A program made the position numbers and the translations under genes. Under the pieces are notes generated by a model. It did no database searches and was not told the DNA's origin. It saw only the letters and a list, made by a program, of their open reading frames with translations. Of a DNA stretch of 64,000 nucleotides, positions 25,678-34,238 are shown piece after piece. Location of the stretch: the NCBI GenBank assembly GCA_965261315.1, contig CBDHDM010000088.1, positions 1 to 64,000 on the forward strand, read 5' to 3'. This stretch comes from Endozoicomonas sp965261315 (GTDB taxonomy: Bacteria; Pseudomonadota; Gammaproteobacteria; Pseudomonadales; Endozoicomonadaceae). Positions within the stretch are counted from its first letter, which is position 1. Every line of letters begins with the position of its first letter.

Positions 25678-25898
25678 TTATAAGTTACCGGAAATTGTCT
25701 GCTGGCTGCAGCCAAATATATTTCGATAAAGTACTCCAAAGGCAATTGTAGACATAGGGACTGTCCAGATCAGACCGATACCCAGTGGAATCATTGCCAC
25801 TAAGTGGTAAGACAAGAGTCTCCAGCAAGGCCTTTCTCTAATGATCCATAGCCTTCCATGGCTGGTTCAGAAGGTTGGTTGTCAGGCTTTGATGACAT
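25678..25898 (-). pseudogene. Internally deleted small membrane protein gene
   Basis: The reverse strand begins with a good start (AAAAGGA, then ATG) and reads MSSKPDNQPSEPAMEGYGSL then EKGLAGD before losing frame. After a shift it reads LVAMIPLGIGLIWTVPMSTI then AFGVLYRNIFG to a stop. These look like the N-terminal tail and last membrane helix of a BPSS1780/DUF2189-like multi-helix protein of more than 200 residues, with the middle deleted. The 751-base stretch 25476-26226 holds nothing else I can support. Confidence 0.5.
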
Positions 25899-26226
25899 GT
25901 GCAGTCCTTTTGCGGTTATTATTTGGCAACAAGAAATAGCATGGTTTATATCAGACAGTGAAATACGCTCTTATTCAATAGCATCTTTATTCTTTTTGTC
26001 CTGCAGCGTTACCTTGCTAATAAAAACAGCAATGGTCAGGCTGGCATTAATTATGCTTAAAACAGCAGTAGCCCTTTAGCTTTATTTCAGGTTTGAAGCC
26101 TTGGTTAGTTTGTAACGTCTTGATGTCTTTGTTGTATGTAATAAGGTGGTAAAAGTTTCTCAAATTGATGTGGCGCACAAAAAGGGCGCATTTTATCAAA
26201 ACAGCTGTCGAGAAGGAGATAAAAGG

Positions 26227-26496
26227 GTGCATTCAGTTCAACTTTCAAAATCAACTATTGAGCAACTTCTGGCGGTAAAGCGGCGGATTAAAAAAGAATT
26301 TGGTGACGTCATTAATCTGTCTGATGATTCGCTGGTTTTTCACTTAAAAGAGTATTCGCAGAAAACTGCCATTCAAGAGACAAAAATATTGCTTCGGCAG
26401 TGTGTTAGTAACCTGGGAGAGGACGTGACTGCACCGGTTGATCCTGCATGGCAGCCTGCAAAAAGGATTTATCGTGGGCAGGTGGTTAGTGGCTGA
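26227..26496 (+). CDS. Small helical protein of unknown function
   Basis: An 89-residue frame starts at a GTG with AGGAG about 9 bases upstream; an upstream GTG in the same frame gives 116 residues but lacks a ribosome-binding site. The product is charged and mostly helical (LSKSTIEQLLAVKRRIKKEF), with no membrane segment, cysteine motif or known domain apparent. The C-terminal PAWQPAKRIYRGQ looks like an exposed tail. It converges with the SCP2 gene and shares the terminator hairpin between them. Confidence 0.5.
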   Translation: MHSVQLSKSTIEQLLAVKRRIKKEFGDVINLSDDSLVFHLKEYSQKTAIQETKILLRQCVSNLGEDVTAPVDPAWQPAKRIYRGQVVSG

Positions 26497-26502
26497 AAAT
26501 AA

Positions 26503-26528
26503 AACAGGCTTCGGGTAAGAAGCCTGTT
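26503..26528 (-). terminator. Rho-independent terminator of the SCP2 gene
   Basis: AACAGGCTTC and GAAGCCTGTT make a perfect 10-bp stem with loop GGGTAA. On the reverse strand the stem is followed by TTATTTTC, the expected U-rich tail. It may also serve the small gene on the forward strand. Confidence 0.8.
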
Positions 26529-26571
26529 CATTAAAGCCGTGAAACCTCTTGGTAAAGAGGCAATGGCTCTA

Positions 26572-26886
26572 TTACTGCTTGAAAAATTCGCCCAGCTTAG
26601 AAGCCAGCATCATGTTGCCTTCAGTACGCAGTTTACCCGTCATGAATGCCTGCATACCGTCCAGTTCACCGCTCATCAGGCCAACAAATGTTTCGCTGTC
26701 CATGATCAGAGTAACGTGAGCGTCGTCTTTGGTGCCTTCAGCAATTTCCAGTACGCCGTCTTCGATGGCAGCGTAGTAAGCCTTGTCATCAGTTAGGTCG
26801 AACTGGAACGTCAGAGTTTGACCGGCCGCAGCAGACTCGTCAAAACGGCCTTTAATATTTTCGAGAACTTCCTGAACAGTAGCCAT
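26572..26886 (-). CDS. SCP2 sterol-binding-domain protein
   Basis: The 104-residue product is a stand-alone SCP2 domain: an N-terminal helix, then FQFDLTDDKAYYAAIEDG, EGTKDDAHVTLIMDSETFV, and LMSGELDGMQAFMTGKLRTE with EGNMMLASKL. Such small proteins bind lipids or fatty acyl chains in a hydrophobic pocket. GAAAGGAGT lies just upstream of the ATG and a clear terminator follows the gene. Bacterial single-domain members have no settled role. Confidence 0.9.
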   Translation of the reverse strand: MATVQEVLENIKGRFDESAAAGQTLTFQFDLTDDKAYYAAIEDGVLEIAEGTKDDAHVTLIMDSETFVGLMSGELDGMQAFMTGKLRTEGNMMLASKLGEFFKQ

Positions 26887-26993
26887 GGTTTACTCCTTTC
26901 TCTTTTAAGGAAAGCGGACACCTGCTTCTGACAACCAGAGGTGTCTGTTTATTATATTGTTAGTAGCACGCTATTTAATCACGGCGGATTAGA

Positions 26994-27780
26994 TTGCACG
27001 GTGGTATTGTTAACAGCATCACCAAGATGAGCATCGTCCGTTCTGCCTATGTTTTCACTGTGGTTATTAAAGCGATAGCAGGACAACATTTGTCTTCGCA
27101 GGAATTTCTTAAGTTTGCCCGGCAATGGGGCTCGGTCCAAAAAAATCCCTATTTCCAACCCCTGGGTAATTCATCTGAGATCACAGAAATCATTAAGCGG
27201 CCTGAGGATTCAAGAAATATTGGCCGCTCCTGGCATATGGACTTTGGCTTTGATGCCAAGCCTACCAATATCAATCTCTTAATGGCTAAAAAGCTTCCGA
27301 GTCGGGGAGGTGATACGCTGTTTTGCGATTTGAGTAAGGCTTTTAAAGCACTCTCTCCCGGATTACAGCGCACCCTGAAAGGTTTGAAGGTGGTCAACAG
27401 TAATCGAAATATTGTTCATGCTGCCCGGTATGAAAAGGCGTTCAAAGGGCGACTTCCACAGAACAATGCCGAAGTGAGAAATATTCATCCTGCGGTTATT
27501 CATAACCCCGATAATGGTGAAGACTCTCTGTTTATCAGTGATACTGCTACGGAACGCTTTGACCAGTGGACGGCAGAAGAGTCAAAGCCACTACTGGATT
27601 ACCTTTATGCTCATGTTGGCAGGCCTGATTTCTGCTGTCGATTCTCATGGGAGGAGGGGGATGGTTGCGCTGTGGAGTAACGTGTATACCCTGCACTATG
27701 CGGTTAATGATTATCCAGGTGAAGAGCGAATTATGCAGCGAATTGCGCTGGCCGGTGAGCGGTTGATTGCAGCCAGCTGA
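26994..27780 (+). pseudogene. TauD/TfdA-family dioxygenase, frameshifted
   Basis: The first frame encodes LSSQEFLKFARQWGSV and the iron-binding SWHMDFGF (HxD) of Fe(II)/2-oxoglutarate dioxygenases, then breaks at 27680. The second frame continues with VALWSNVYTLHYAVNDYPGE, which holds the third iron ligand histidine and the 2-oxoglutarate region. The break is next to GGGAGGAGGGGGATGG, consistent with an added base in the G-run. The N-terminus is also degraded, with no ribosome-binding site and missing family sequence before LSSQEF, so this is probably a true pseudogene and not a sequencing error. Confidence 0.75.
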
Positions 27781-27973
27781 GTATTATCAATAGTTTGGCA
27801 CTGTATTTTCAAAGAAGCCCCTGGAAAGCGAGAGCAATACATTTTTCCGGTGTTTTTGACACTCTTTACCAATGAAATCTGCTCTTAGCATGAATTCCAG
27901 TTGATTTCAGCCGATGATGGATGAAGGAGTACTGGAAACCAAGCGTTTATCAATAAAAACATAGGATATAAAC

Positions 27974-30622
27974 ATGCCACCAGGGATTGAAGGCCAAGGA
28001 CCGATTGGGGTTAATAGCTCGAGCAATGACGGGGGCACAGTAAGGCCTGCTGAAGAAAGTAATGATGGCTCACATAAAGGGATACCCGTTTCCAAGGTTG
28101 GTAAGGTCTCTAAAAAGAGCACGGCACCTCAAGAAGGTTATAGTGAAAAGCCTGACACGCTTATCGAAAATAGAGATATCAAAGAAGAAGAGAGCAATAC
28201 CAGGCCACCAGGTCGTAATAGTACAGCCAGGCAGCGCAGACGGGAAAGGGACCGTAATTCAGTGGAAAAAGCCCGTTCTTCTCTGGAGTTCAAAAATCGA
28301 GGCAGAGAAATAAGAGAAGAGCGAGCCAGCGTTGCTGAGGATTCGGGAATTAGTGAGGATGAAAGCCTTGATAGCCCACTTCCTTCTCGGAAAGCTTACA
28401 ATCGAGAGAGTGAGATAGCAGGCGATAGTGGTATTGATGATGACGCGAGTTCGCTTAATGACTGGGGCATGACAGAGAAAGAGTCTGCCGACATACCAGA
28501 AACCAGGGCATCTGCTTCAGATGTACAAAAAGGGCGTCCACTACCGACACTACCTAAAAATACTCAGTCATTGAAAGAATCTCCAACACCGGCACCACGC
28601 AAAAGTTTCCTGCGAAGACAAGCGCCGAGCACTGAAAAAGGCGAGACTGTCCAACGGGCGAACTTTGACCCGGGTAGCAAAGCTGCAAGTTCAGTTTCAC
28701 GAACAGAAACTCATACTGAAAAAGAAGTGGTAGTTCAACGGACGAAATCAGGCGCTGATATTCAAACCTCCAGCCATTCAGCTCAGGATAAGTTGCTTAA
28801 GCAGTGTCAGCGCCTGGCTGAAACCGTAGACGATCTGGATGAATATGCAGGCGAAGGGGAAAGTGGCTATTTAGAAGAGCTTGAAAGGCTTGAGACTGTG
28901 CATGCAGAAACTGTCCATGATGATGACAGTGAACTTGAGCATTATCTGGCTAGTGACAAAGCAACCTTGGGAATCTCGAAGGGGAAAAAGCAGCTTAAAC
29001 CGTCGAAAGAAAGATTGAGGTCGTTTAAGAAAAGTGCAGGAAAACTCTGGCAAGAAGTTGTAGACCAGGCTATTCATGAAAAAAGACCGCTTCACCCTGT
29101 ACGACAAAAGCGAAAAGCACCAGAAATGGATCCGGTGATGGCAAAGGTCGGAGGAGATTTCAGCGGTGCTGTTACGCTGATCGAAAACCTTAAGTCTGAA
29201 ACGGCGTTATCTCCTGGCAGCCAATATGCTGCAGCTAAAAAAAGGTTTATGGATACACTGCAACGCAGTGAGTGGGCAAAGGAGAGAGTGGAAGAAACTC
29301 TTCCTTTACAGCAGCGTCTTCAGACGTTAAAGGCCTCGGTGTTTAAAGAACTGAATATTCCAGGCCATGACGACATTGAGGAAATGGTTGATTCACATAT
29401 TAGAGACAGCGCCTATGTTTCTGCCCTTGAGGCTGCACTTGACACAATAGATATGATGCCTTTTGAAGCTCGAAGACACTTGGAAAAGCACCCTGCACTG
29501 CAAAAACATCTGCAAGAAGTACACTATCGGGAAGGTTTGGAACATCCGGATGATCTGGAATATCTGGAATATCTGGATGGTATGGAACGTCTGAGTGACG
29601 ATGAGTATCTGGAAAAGCTGAAAAACCTGAAAGATCCGCAATTTATACGGGGTTTCAGTGATGGATTGAGACTTAAATGGCTGGCAAAACACCTGTCACA
29701 AACATTTCGACGCTATTCAAATAAAACAATAGGGGATCCAGCCTTCAGAAAAAATATGAAGAGTTTACTGGATACCCTCAATGCCCGGGAGCGGGATATT
29801 GGTGACAAGCTTCAACCAAGGACAGAGACGTATAAGGAGCAATGTGAAGAATTGGGCGACGCCAAAGAACAGTTAATGAGCACCCTGAGAGCTTACCATA
29901 AAAGCGCTGAGGACGGTGTCGATTTACTCGAGCAGAGAAAAGTGTTAACTAAGGCTGAAGCACTCAAAGAGTCGATAAAACCGCTGCATGATCAGATTAA
30001 GTTTGTCACAAGCTATAAAGATCCAGAGATGCAATGCGCCTATCTGGAGAACGAGTGTTCCGATCTTGATAAGCAACAGGCCTCTGTTCAGAAATCGATC
30101 CAGAAATGGCGGGAAAAGCTTGATAAAGCCAGAAGCAAAGACAAGCCTTTAGAAGATATTCAGGATAAAATGAATAGGCTCAAAAGGGAGTCTGCTGATA
30201 TTAAAAGCCAGTCTGCTGATTTGAAAAGTGAGTATATAGAATTTCGGCAATCATTAGATATATATCATAAAATTCAATTTGATATGGATATTAAGCTGGT
30301 CAACAGCTATTCAGGCCCACCAAAGGATGAATATAAGTCTTTGAAGAAGCAATATACCGCTCTGGATAAGGAACATGCCTCTCTTAAGGAAGAGATCCAA
30401 AAGTGTCAGAAAAAGCTCGATAAAGCTAAACGCAAAGGCGAGTCCCTGGAAGATATTCAGGATACAATGAATGGTCTTAAAAAGCAGTTTGCCAATAATG
30501 AAAGTCAGTCTGCTGATTTGAAAATCCAGCATGAAGAGCTTGGTCAAGCGCTAAAAAGATTGAAAAAAGTTCATTGGGTTATGGATGGTGATGCTCAATT
30601 AGACATGGATGATGATGAATAA
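27974..30622 (+). CDS. Large coiled-coil protein with tandem C-terminal repeats, effector candidate
   Basis: The 882-residue product has three zones. Residues 1-220 are disordered, Ser/Asp/Arg-rich, with a polybasic RQRRRERDR near 87-94, two acidic DSGI stretches near 123 and 151, and GRPLPTLPK near 187-195, which fits the class I SH3-ligand pattern R-x2-P-x2-P. Residues 270-660 are charged helices. Residues 675-870 are two tandem copies of a 98-residue coiled-coil unit. No signal peptide, membrane segment or known domain is seen. The mix of eukaryotic-style motifs and coiled coil is typical of host-directed effectors, but that is inference. It begins at ATG with a weak AGGAT site and is transcribed alone. 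Confidence 0.8.
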   Translation: MPPGIEGQGPIGVNSSSNDGGTVRPAEESNDGSHKGIPVSKVGKVSKKSTAPQEGYSEKPDTLIENRDIKEEESNTRPPGRNSTARQRRRERDRNSVEKARSSLEFKNRGREIREERASVAEDSGISEDESLDSPLPSRKAYNRESEIAGDSGIDDDASSLNDWGMTEKESADIPETRASASDVQKGRPLPTLPKNTQSLKESPTPAPRKSFLRRQAPSTEKGETVQRANFDPGSKAASSVSRTETHTEKEVVVQRTKSGADIQTSSHSAQDKLLKQCQRLAETVDDLDEYAGEGESGYLEELERLETVHAETVHDDDSELEHYLASDKATLGISKGKKQLKPSKERLRSFKKSAGKLWQEVVDQAIHEKRPLHPVRQKRKAPEMDPVMAKVGGDFSGAVTLIENLKSETALSPGSQYAAAKKRFMDTLQRSEWAKERVEETLPLQQRLQTLKASVFKELNIPGHDDIEEMVDSHIRDSAYVSALEAALDTIDMMPFEARRHLEKHPALQKHLQEVHYREGLEHPDDLEYLEYLDGMERLSDDEYLEKLKNLKDPQFIRGFSDGLRLKWLAKHLSQTFRRYSNKTIGDPAFRKNMKSLLDTLNARERDIGDKLQPRTETYKEQCEELGDAKEQLMSTLRAYHKSAEDGVDLLEQRKVLTKAEALKESIKPLHDQIKFVTSYKDPEMQCAYLENECSDLDKQQASVQKSIQKWREKLDKARSKDKPLEDIQDKMNRLKRESADIKSQSADLKSEYIEFRQSLDIYHKIQFDMDIKLVNSYSGPPKDEYKSLKKQYTALDKEHASLKEEIQKCQKKLDKAKRKGESLEDIQDTMNGLKKQFANNESQSADLKIQHEELGQALKRLKKVHWVMDGDAQLDMDDDE
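29996..30583 (+). repeat. Tandem duplication of a 98-residue coding unit
   Basis: Two adjacent 294-base units encode IKFVTSYKDPEM... and IKLVNSYSGPPK..., sharing the core words EKLDKAR/KKLDKAK, LEDIQDKMN/LEDIQDTMN and SQSADLK in the same order. The copies have diverged, so the duplication is not recent. A less clear third unit may precede them. Confidence 0.75.
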
Positions 30623-30665
30623 AGCCATTATTCAGGATGTTATGCTGCCAGCTGATATTCCCCAG

Positions 30666-30700
30666 GGGAATGGTTCGCAGGTCACCTCAACACCATTCCC
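30666..30700. terminator. Hairpin between convergent genes
   Basis: GGGAATGGT and ACCATTCCC form a 9-bp stem with a 17-base loop between the coiled-coil gene and the HAD phosphatase gene. No long T-run follows on either strand. Confidence 0.35.
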
Positions 30701-30718
30701 TCATTGGCAATACTGAAC

Positions 30719-31630
30719 TTAGAGGCCAGGCGCTATATAGTTAGGGATTATTCCCGTTTTGGAAATTACTTCCTCAATATCTTGATTCTGGTAAACCCCG
30801 CATTGCAGCAGTAATGTTTTGAACCCCATGGCATTTCCCCCCAGAATATCGGTATAAAGCGTATCCCCAACCATCAGGACTCTGGAAGGGTCGGTAATCT
30901 GATGTTGCTCAATCGCCATTGAAAAAATGGATTGATCGGGTTTGCCGAACAGCGTCGGTTTTGCCTTTTGAATCGTTTGTTCTACCAGGTCTGCGATAAA
31001 GTAACCCGGTGTTGCGGTGACATGGTCGCCATGAGGTGCACCGATATCAGGATTGCCCACCACTAACTTGAACTGACGGCCATTGGCACTATTCGCCAGA
31101 TTCTCCTGCATTTTAGCTGTCCAGCCTGCTCCGGTCAGGAACAACAATGTATCGACTTCGCCCGGAATCTCACCGTTACAGCCATTGAGTCGAACCATGC
31201 CTTCCAGCAGATGATTGGATGGATGCTCAAGAGGAGCTATGACACCAATATTGCCCTTATTCGTCAGCGTATTGAGGTACTGCTCGGTAATATCAAGGCT
31301 GGTCAGTACTTCATCCCCTGTGAAATCAAAGCCACGGGTTTGATATTTTTCTGCAGCAACAGAGCGGTTGGTCAACGTGTCGTTTGAAACCACACAAAAT
31401 GGGATGTTGTTTTCCCTGAGTTGCTGTATGGCTTCGGCCGCACCTTCAATGGGCGTGCTTCCCCTGCACAGGACACCATAAGAATCCAGCAGAATCAGGT
31501 CGAACTGAGCCATGATGTCTGCCAGGCCTTCAATAAACTCAGGGGAAGATTGCGGGTTCTGAATCGCTGGGTACCAGTCAAGGTGGCGGGCATATATCTC
31601 GTTCAAAGCGTCGGGAGAAAGAACAATCAT
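30719..31630 (-). CDS. HAD-superfamily (class IIA, NagD-like) phosphatase
   Basis: The 303-residue protein has the nucleophile motif DSYGVLCRG with the second aspartate replaced by tyrosine-neighbour geometry of the IIA class, the threonine/serine motif VVSNDTLTNR, the lysine in PTLFGKPDQSIF and the acidic MVGDTLYTDILGGNAMG. Class IIA members dephosphorylate small sugars or nucleotides. The substrate is not identifiable. It is divergent from the protease gene. Confidence 0.85.
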   Translation of the reverse strand: MIVLSPDALNEIYARHLDWYPAIQNPQSSPEFIEGLADIMAQFDLILLDSYGVLCRGSTPIEGAAEAIQQLRENNIPFCVVSNDTLTNRSVAAEKYQTRGFDFTGDEVLTSLDITEQYLNTLTNKGNIGVIAPLEHPSNHLLEGMVRLNGCNGEIPGEVDTLLFLTGAGWTAKMQENLANSANGRQFKLVVGNPDIGAPHGDHVTATPGYFIADLVEQTIQKAKPTLFGKPDQSIFSMAIEQHQITDPSRVLMVGDTLYTDILGGNAMGFKTLLLQCGVYQNQDIEEVISKTGIIPNYIAPGL

Positions 31631-31797
31631 GGGAGACAGCCTGATATTTTGAATGAAGGTCGTTTAGTCATGCGGATTATACCTGAAGTAAGGATAGTAA
31701 ACGTCTATAAAGGCTGTGATACCAGCGCCACAGCCAGCAGGATTTTTTTTTTGTGCTAGTTTGAAGGGTTCTTCTCTAGCCGTTGAGGTGGTTGGTT

Positions 31798-33438
31798 GTG
31801 CGACCTAACTGTATTGTTCAAGCCGTCTGCTTTATGTTTCTTCTGGCAGTCTCGATATGCGGATACACTTTAGAGCGAGTGAACACTGACTCTCTACCGA
31901 CGTATTCGGAAGATCAGGGGGTGAGGGATTCGATCATTAAAATCTATGCCTCATTCAATCAATATGACCATCAGAATCCATGGACCAACCTTGGGCCAAG
32001 ACAGAAGTACGGTTCCGGAGCCATTATTCAACTGCCAGACAGTGATCAGCGAGTGGTGTTAACCAACAGTCATGTCATCAGTGCTCATACGTATATTGAA
32101 GGCAGAAAAAATGGTCAGACAGATCGTTATAAACTCAAGCCTTTGTGGGTATCACACGAATTGGACCTGGCATTGCTCGTTCCCTTCCATGACCATGAGG
32201 AAGCTGCATTTTTCAGTGGCACCACCCCAATTCCTCTTGGGAAGGTACCACCTCTGCAGACAGACTTGATGCTTCTTGGTTATCCCATCGGCGGTGATAC
32301 GATCAGTGCAACAAAAGGTGTTCTGTCCCGACTGGAGTATCAGCCATATAGTAATTCCGGCTTCGCATTCCTGGCAGGGCAGATTGATGCAGCCAGTAAC
32401 CCGGGCAACAGTGGTGGGCCTGCAGTGGTGAATGGTGAAATTATTGGTGTGCTGATGCAGGGCTTCAGCCCTTTTGAAGCCAGCAATATCGCTCATATTG
32501 TGCCTGTAAACATCATACGCCACTTTTTACAGGACGTTTCTGATGGGCAGTACAGTGGTATTCCCAGTCTGGGTATCGAAACGGAAGAGCTTGAGAACGG
32601 TTTCTTTAAAACGCTCTATGGTGTGAAAGAAAACAAAGGTGTCCTGGTTCGCCATGTGATTCCCGGTTCTGCGGCTGACGGTATTTTACAGCCGGATGAT
32701 GTCATTCTTGAGCTGGACGGCCATGCGGTTGGTCATGATAAAACCATTGTTTTTCGTGGCAGTGAACGGGTGTCCATGGACTATGTCGTTCATTCCAGGC
32801 AGGTTGGAGAGGCGCTCGATATCCGTGTTATTCGTGACAAGCAGGAGCAGGATCTGACCGTTACTCTCTCCCAGCCTGTGAATAATGATTTGCTACTGGG
32901 TGTCGATGGAGCGTCTGCACCTTCCTACTTTATTTATCAGGGACTGGTGTTTACTAAAGTGACCAGAGAGCTGCTGATGGGGGCCGGACATGACCTGATT
33001 TCCTTTGCAGGGCTTACGCCGGTGCTGCTCAATAATTTCCGGTTTGCTGATGAAGATGAAATTGTTGTAATCCTGAAGGTCCTGCCCCATGAGGCAAACC
33101 GGGGCTATCACAATATGTTTCTGAGAAGAGTCGACAGTGTTGGTTCTGAAAAGGTCAGAAACCTCAAACAGCTGGTAAATTTGATCGAGTCTGAAGAACA
33201 GGACTTTCTGGAACTGAATACCGGCTACAAGGGTCTGGAGAAAATTGTTCTGAATACTCATCTGGCAGACATCGTAAATGCTGAAGTTATGTGGCTTAAC
33301 GGTATTCAGCATGATCGCTCTAAAAACTTCCGGGCAAAGGAATGCAAGTTTGTTGATGACAATATTCAAAAACGGGATGTTGATATGAATGAGTCACGCT
33401 TGCAGCAGTATAGAGGGATGGTCGCTGCTGGAGGTTGA
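31798..33438 (+). CDS. Exported Deg/HtrA-type serine protease
   Basis: With the GTG start at 31798 (AGGTGG upstream) the product is 546 residues with a signal peptide. The trypsin-like domain has the catalytic triad in TNSHVI (H92), HELDLAL (D123) and PGNSGGPA (S205). A PDZ domain follows (GVLVRHVIPGSAADGILQPDDVILELDG). The long C-terminal part (about 360-546) resembles the second PDZ-like region of the plant-type DEG proteins more than the two tight PDZ domains of DegP. Such proteases degrade or refold proteins in the envelope. A TTG five codons upstream is an alternative start. Confidence 0.87.
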   Translation: MRPNCIVQAVCFMFLLAVSICGYTLERVNTDSLPTYSEDQGVRDSIIKIYASFNQYDHQNPWTNLGPRQKYGSGAIIQLPDSDQRVVLTNSHVISAHTYIEGRKNGQTDRYKLKPLWVSHELDLALLVPFHDHEEAAFFSGTTPIPLGKVPPLQTDLMLLGYPIGGDTISATKGVLSRLEYQPYSNSGFAFLAGQIDAASNPGNSGGPAVVNGEIIGVLMQGFSPFEASNIAHIVPVNIIRHFLQDVSDGQYSGIPSLGIETEELENGFFKTLYGVKENKGVLVRHVIPGSAADGILQPDDVILELDGHAVGHDKTIVFRGSERVSMDYVVHSRQVGEALDIRVIRDKQEQDLTVTLSQPVNNDLLLGVDGASAPSYFIYQGLVFTKVTRELLMGAGHDLISFAGLTPVLLNNFRFADEDEIVVILKVLPHEANRGYHNMFLRRVDSVGSEKVRNLKQLVNLIESEEQDFLELNTGYKGLEKIVLNTHLADIVNAEVMWLNGIQHDRSKNFRAKECKFVDDNIQKRDVDMNESRLQQYRGMVAAGG

Positions 33439-33476
33439 AGTAGCTTTCTGATTTTTAAGATTTTTTAGTATTGTTG

Positions 33477-33512
33477 AATGGCCAGTTTTATGATCTTGGC
33501 AGACTGGCCATT
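33477..33512 (+). terminator. Terminator after the protease gene
   Basis: AATGGCCAGT and ACTGGCCATT make a perfect 10-bp stem with a 16-base loop; TTTTG follows. It is placed 38 bases after the protease stop. Confidence 0.65.
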
Positions 33513-33589
33513 TTGCCTGCTAAAAAATAATGTTTCAGTGATCTGGAGCGATAAGAAAGGGTATGTCCTCCCTGACTCTGAGATCATTA

Positions 33590-34174
33590 ATGTCTATTCA
33601 GTTTAAATATGCTGTACCCGCTTGTGTCCTGATCTTCTTTGCAAGTATTTCCGGTTTAAGCTTGGCTGCTTCCAGCAATGTAGAAAAATCTATCAGAAAG
33701 GAAATGGAAAGTTGGCAGACTGTAAAGGTACAAAAGAAACAGAGCCTTGCTCTCAGAACCGTATTTAGTTGCACCTTTTACACCGCTAAACCACACACCG
33801 GCTATCCCGATGGAACCACGATGTCAGGCGGTGGAGTACTGTTTTATGAGAATGGCAGGGTAATCAAAAGTCTTTTCAGGCCTTCTGCATTTGCTTCATC
33901 AAATGATGAGCCAATGCCTGAGTTGCAGGCTTGCCTGAATGAAGATTTTCTTATTACTAACCCGGAAGAAGCCGGTGTGCTGGCAGAAGCACTGGAAAAG
34001 CTGTTTGCGCAGAACTCATCTTTTCCGGAAGACGCTGAAATCAAACGGTTTCAAAATGGCTGGGTCATTATCAACGATGAGTTTTTTGGGAAAAGGCAAG
34101 GCTATATTATTACCACTAACTCCGAAGGTGCCATTTTACGTGTTGGATACTCTGTAAACATTGATGGTTACTAA
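33590..34174 (+). CDS. Exported protein of unknown function
   Basis: The product (about 194 residues from the ATG at 33590; an ATG nine codons upstream is also possible and has AAAGGG close by) begins with a signal peptide ending near LSLAAS. The mature part has one FSCTFYTAKPHTGYPDG block and a single later cysteine in LQACLNED, which could be paired. No family is recognised. It stands between two terminator hairpins and is likely a single-gene unit. Confidence 0.65.
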   Translation: MSIQFKYAVPACVLIFFASISGLSLAASSNVEKSIRKEMESWQTVKVQKKQSLALRTVFSCTFYTAKPHTGYPDGTTMSGGGVLFYENGRVIKSLFRPSAFASSNDEPMPELQACLNEDFLITNPEEAGVLAEALEKLFAQNSSFPEDAEIKRFQNGWVIINDEFFGKRQGYIITTNSEGAILRVGYSVNIDGY

Positions 34175-34204
34175 CTCTGGAAAAGAGGAATTCTCATTCA
34201 GAAC

Positions 34205-34223
34205 AGGGCTCATGAAGAGCCCT
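34205..34223. terminator. Hairpin AGGGCTC-atgaa-GAGCCCT
   Basis: A perfect 7-bp stem lies between the converging secreted-protein gene and the RND permease gene; on the forward strand it is followed by GCTTTACTTTTG. Confidence 0.6.
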
Positions 34224-34238
34224 GCTTTACTTTTGAAC

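Noticed and set aside
28080..28313. Polybasic region of the coiled-coil protein as a bZIP motif
   Set aside because: RQRRRERDRN lacks the required small-residue and Arg spacing; only the protein at 40709 fits the bZIP pattern.
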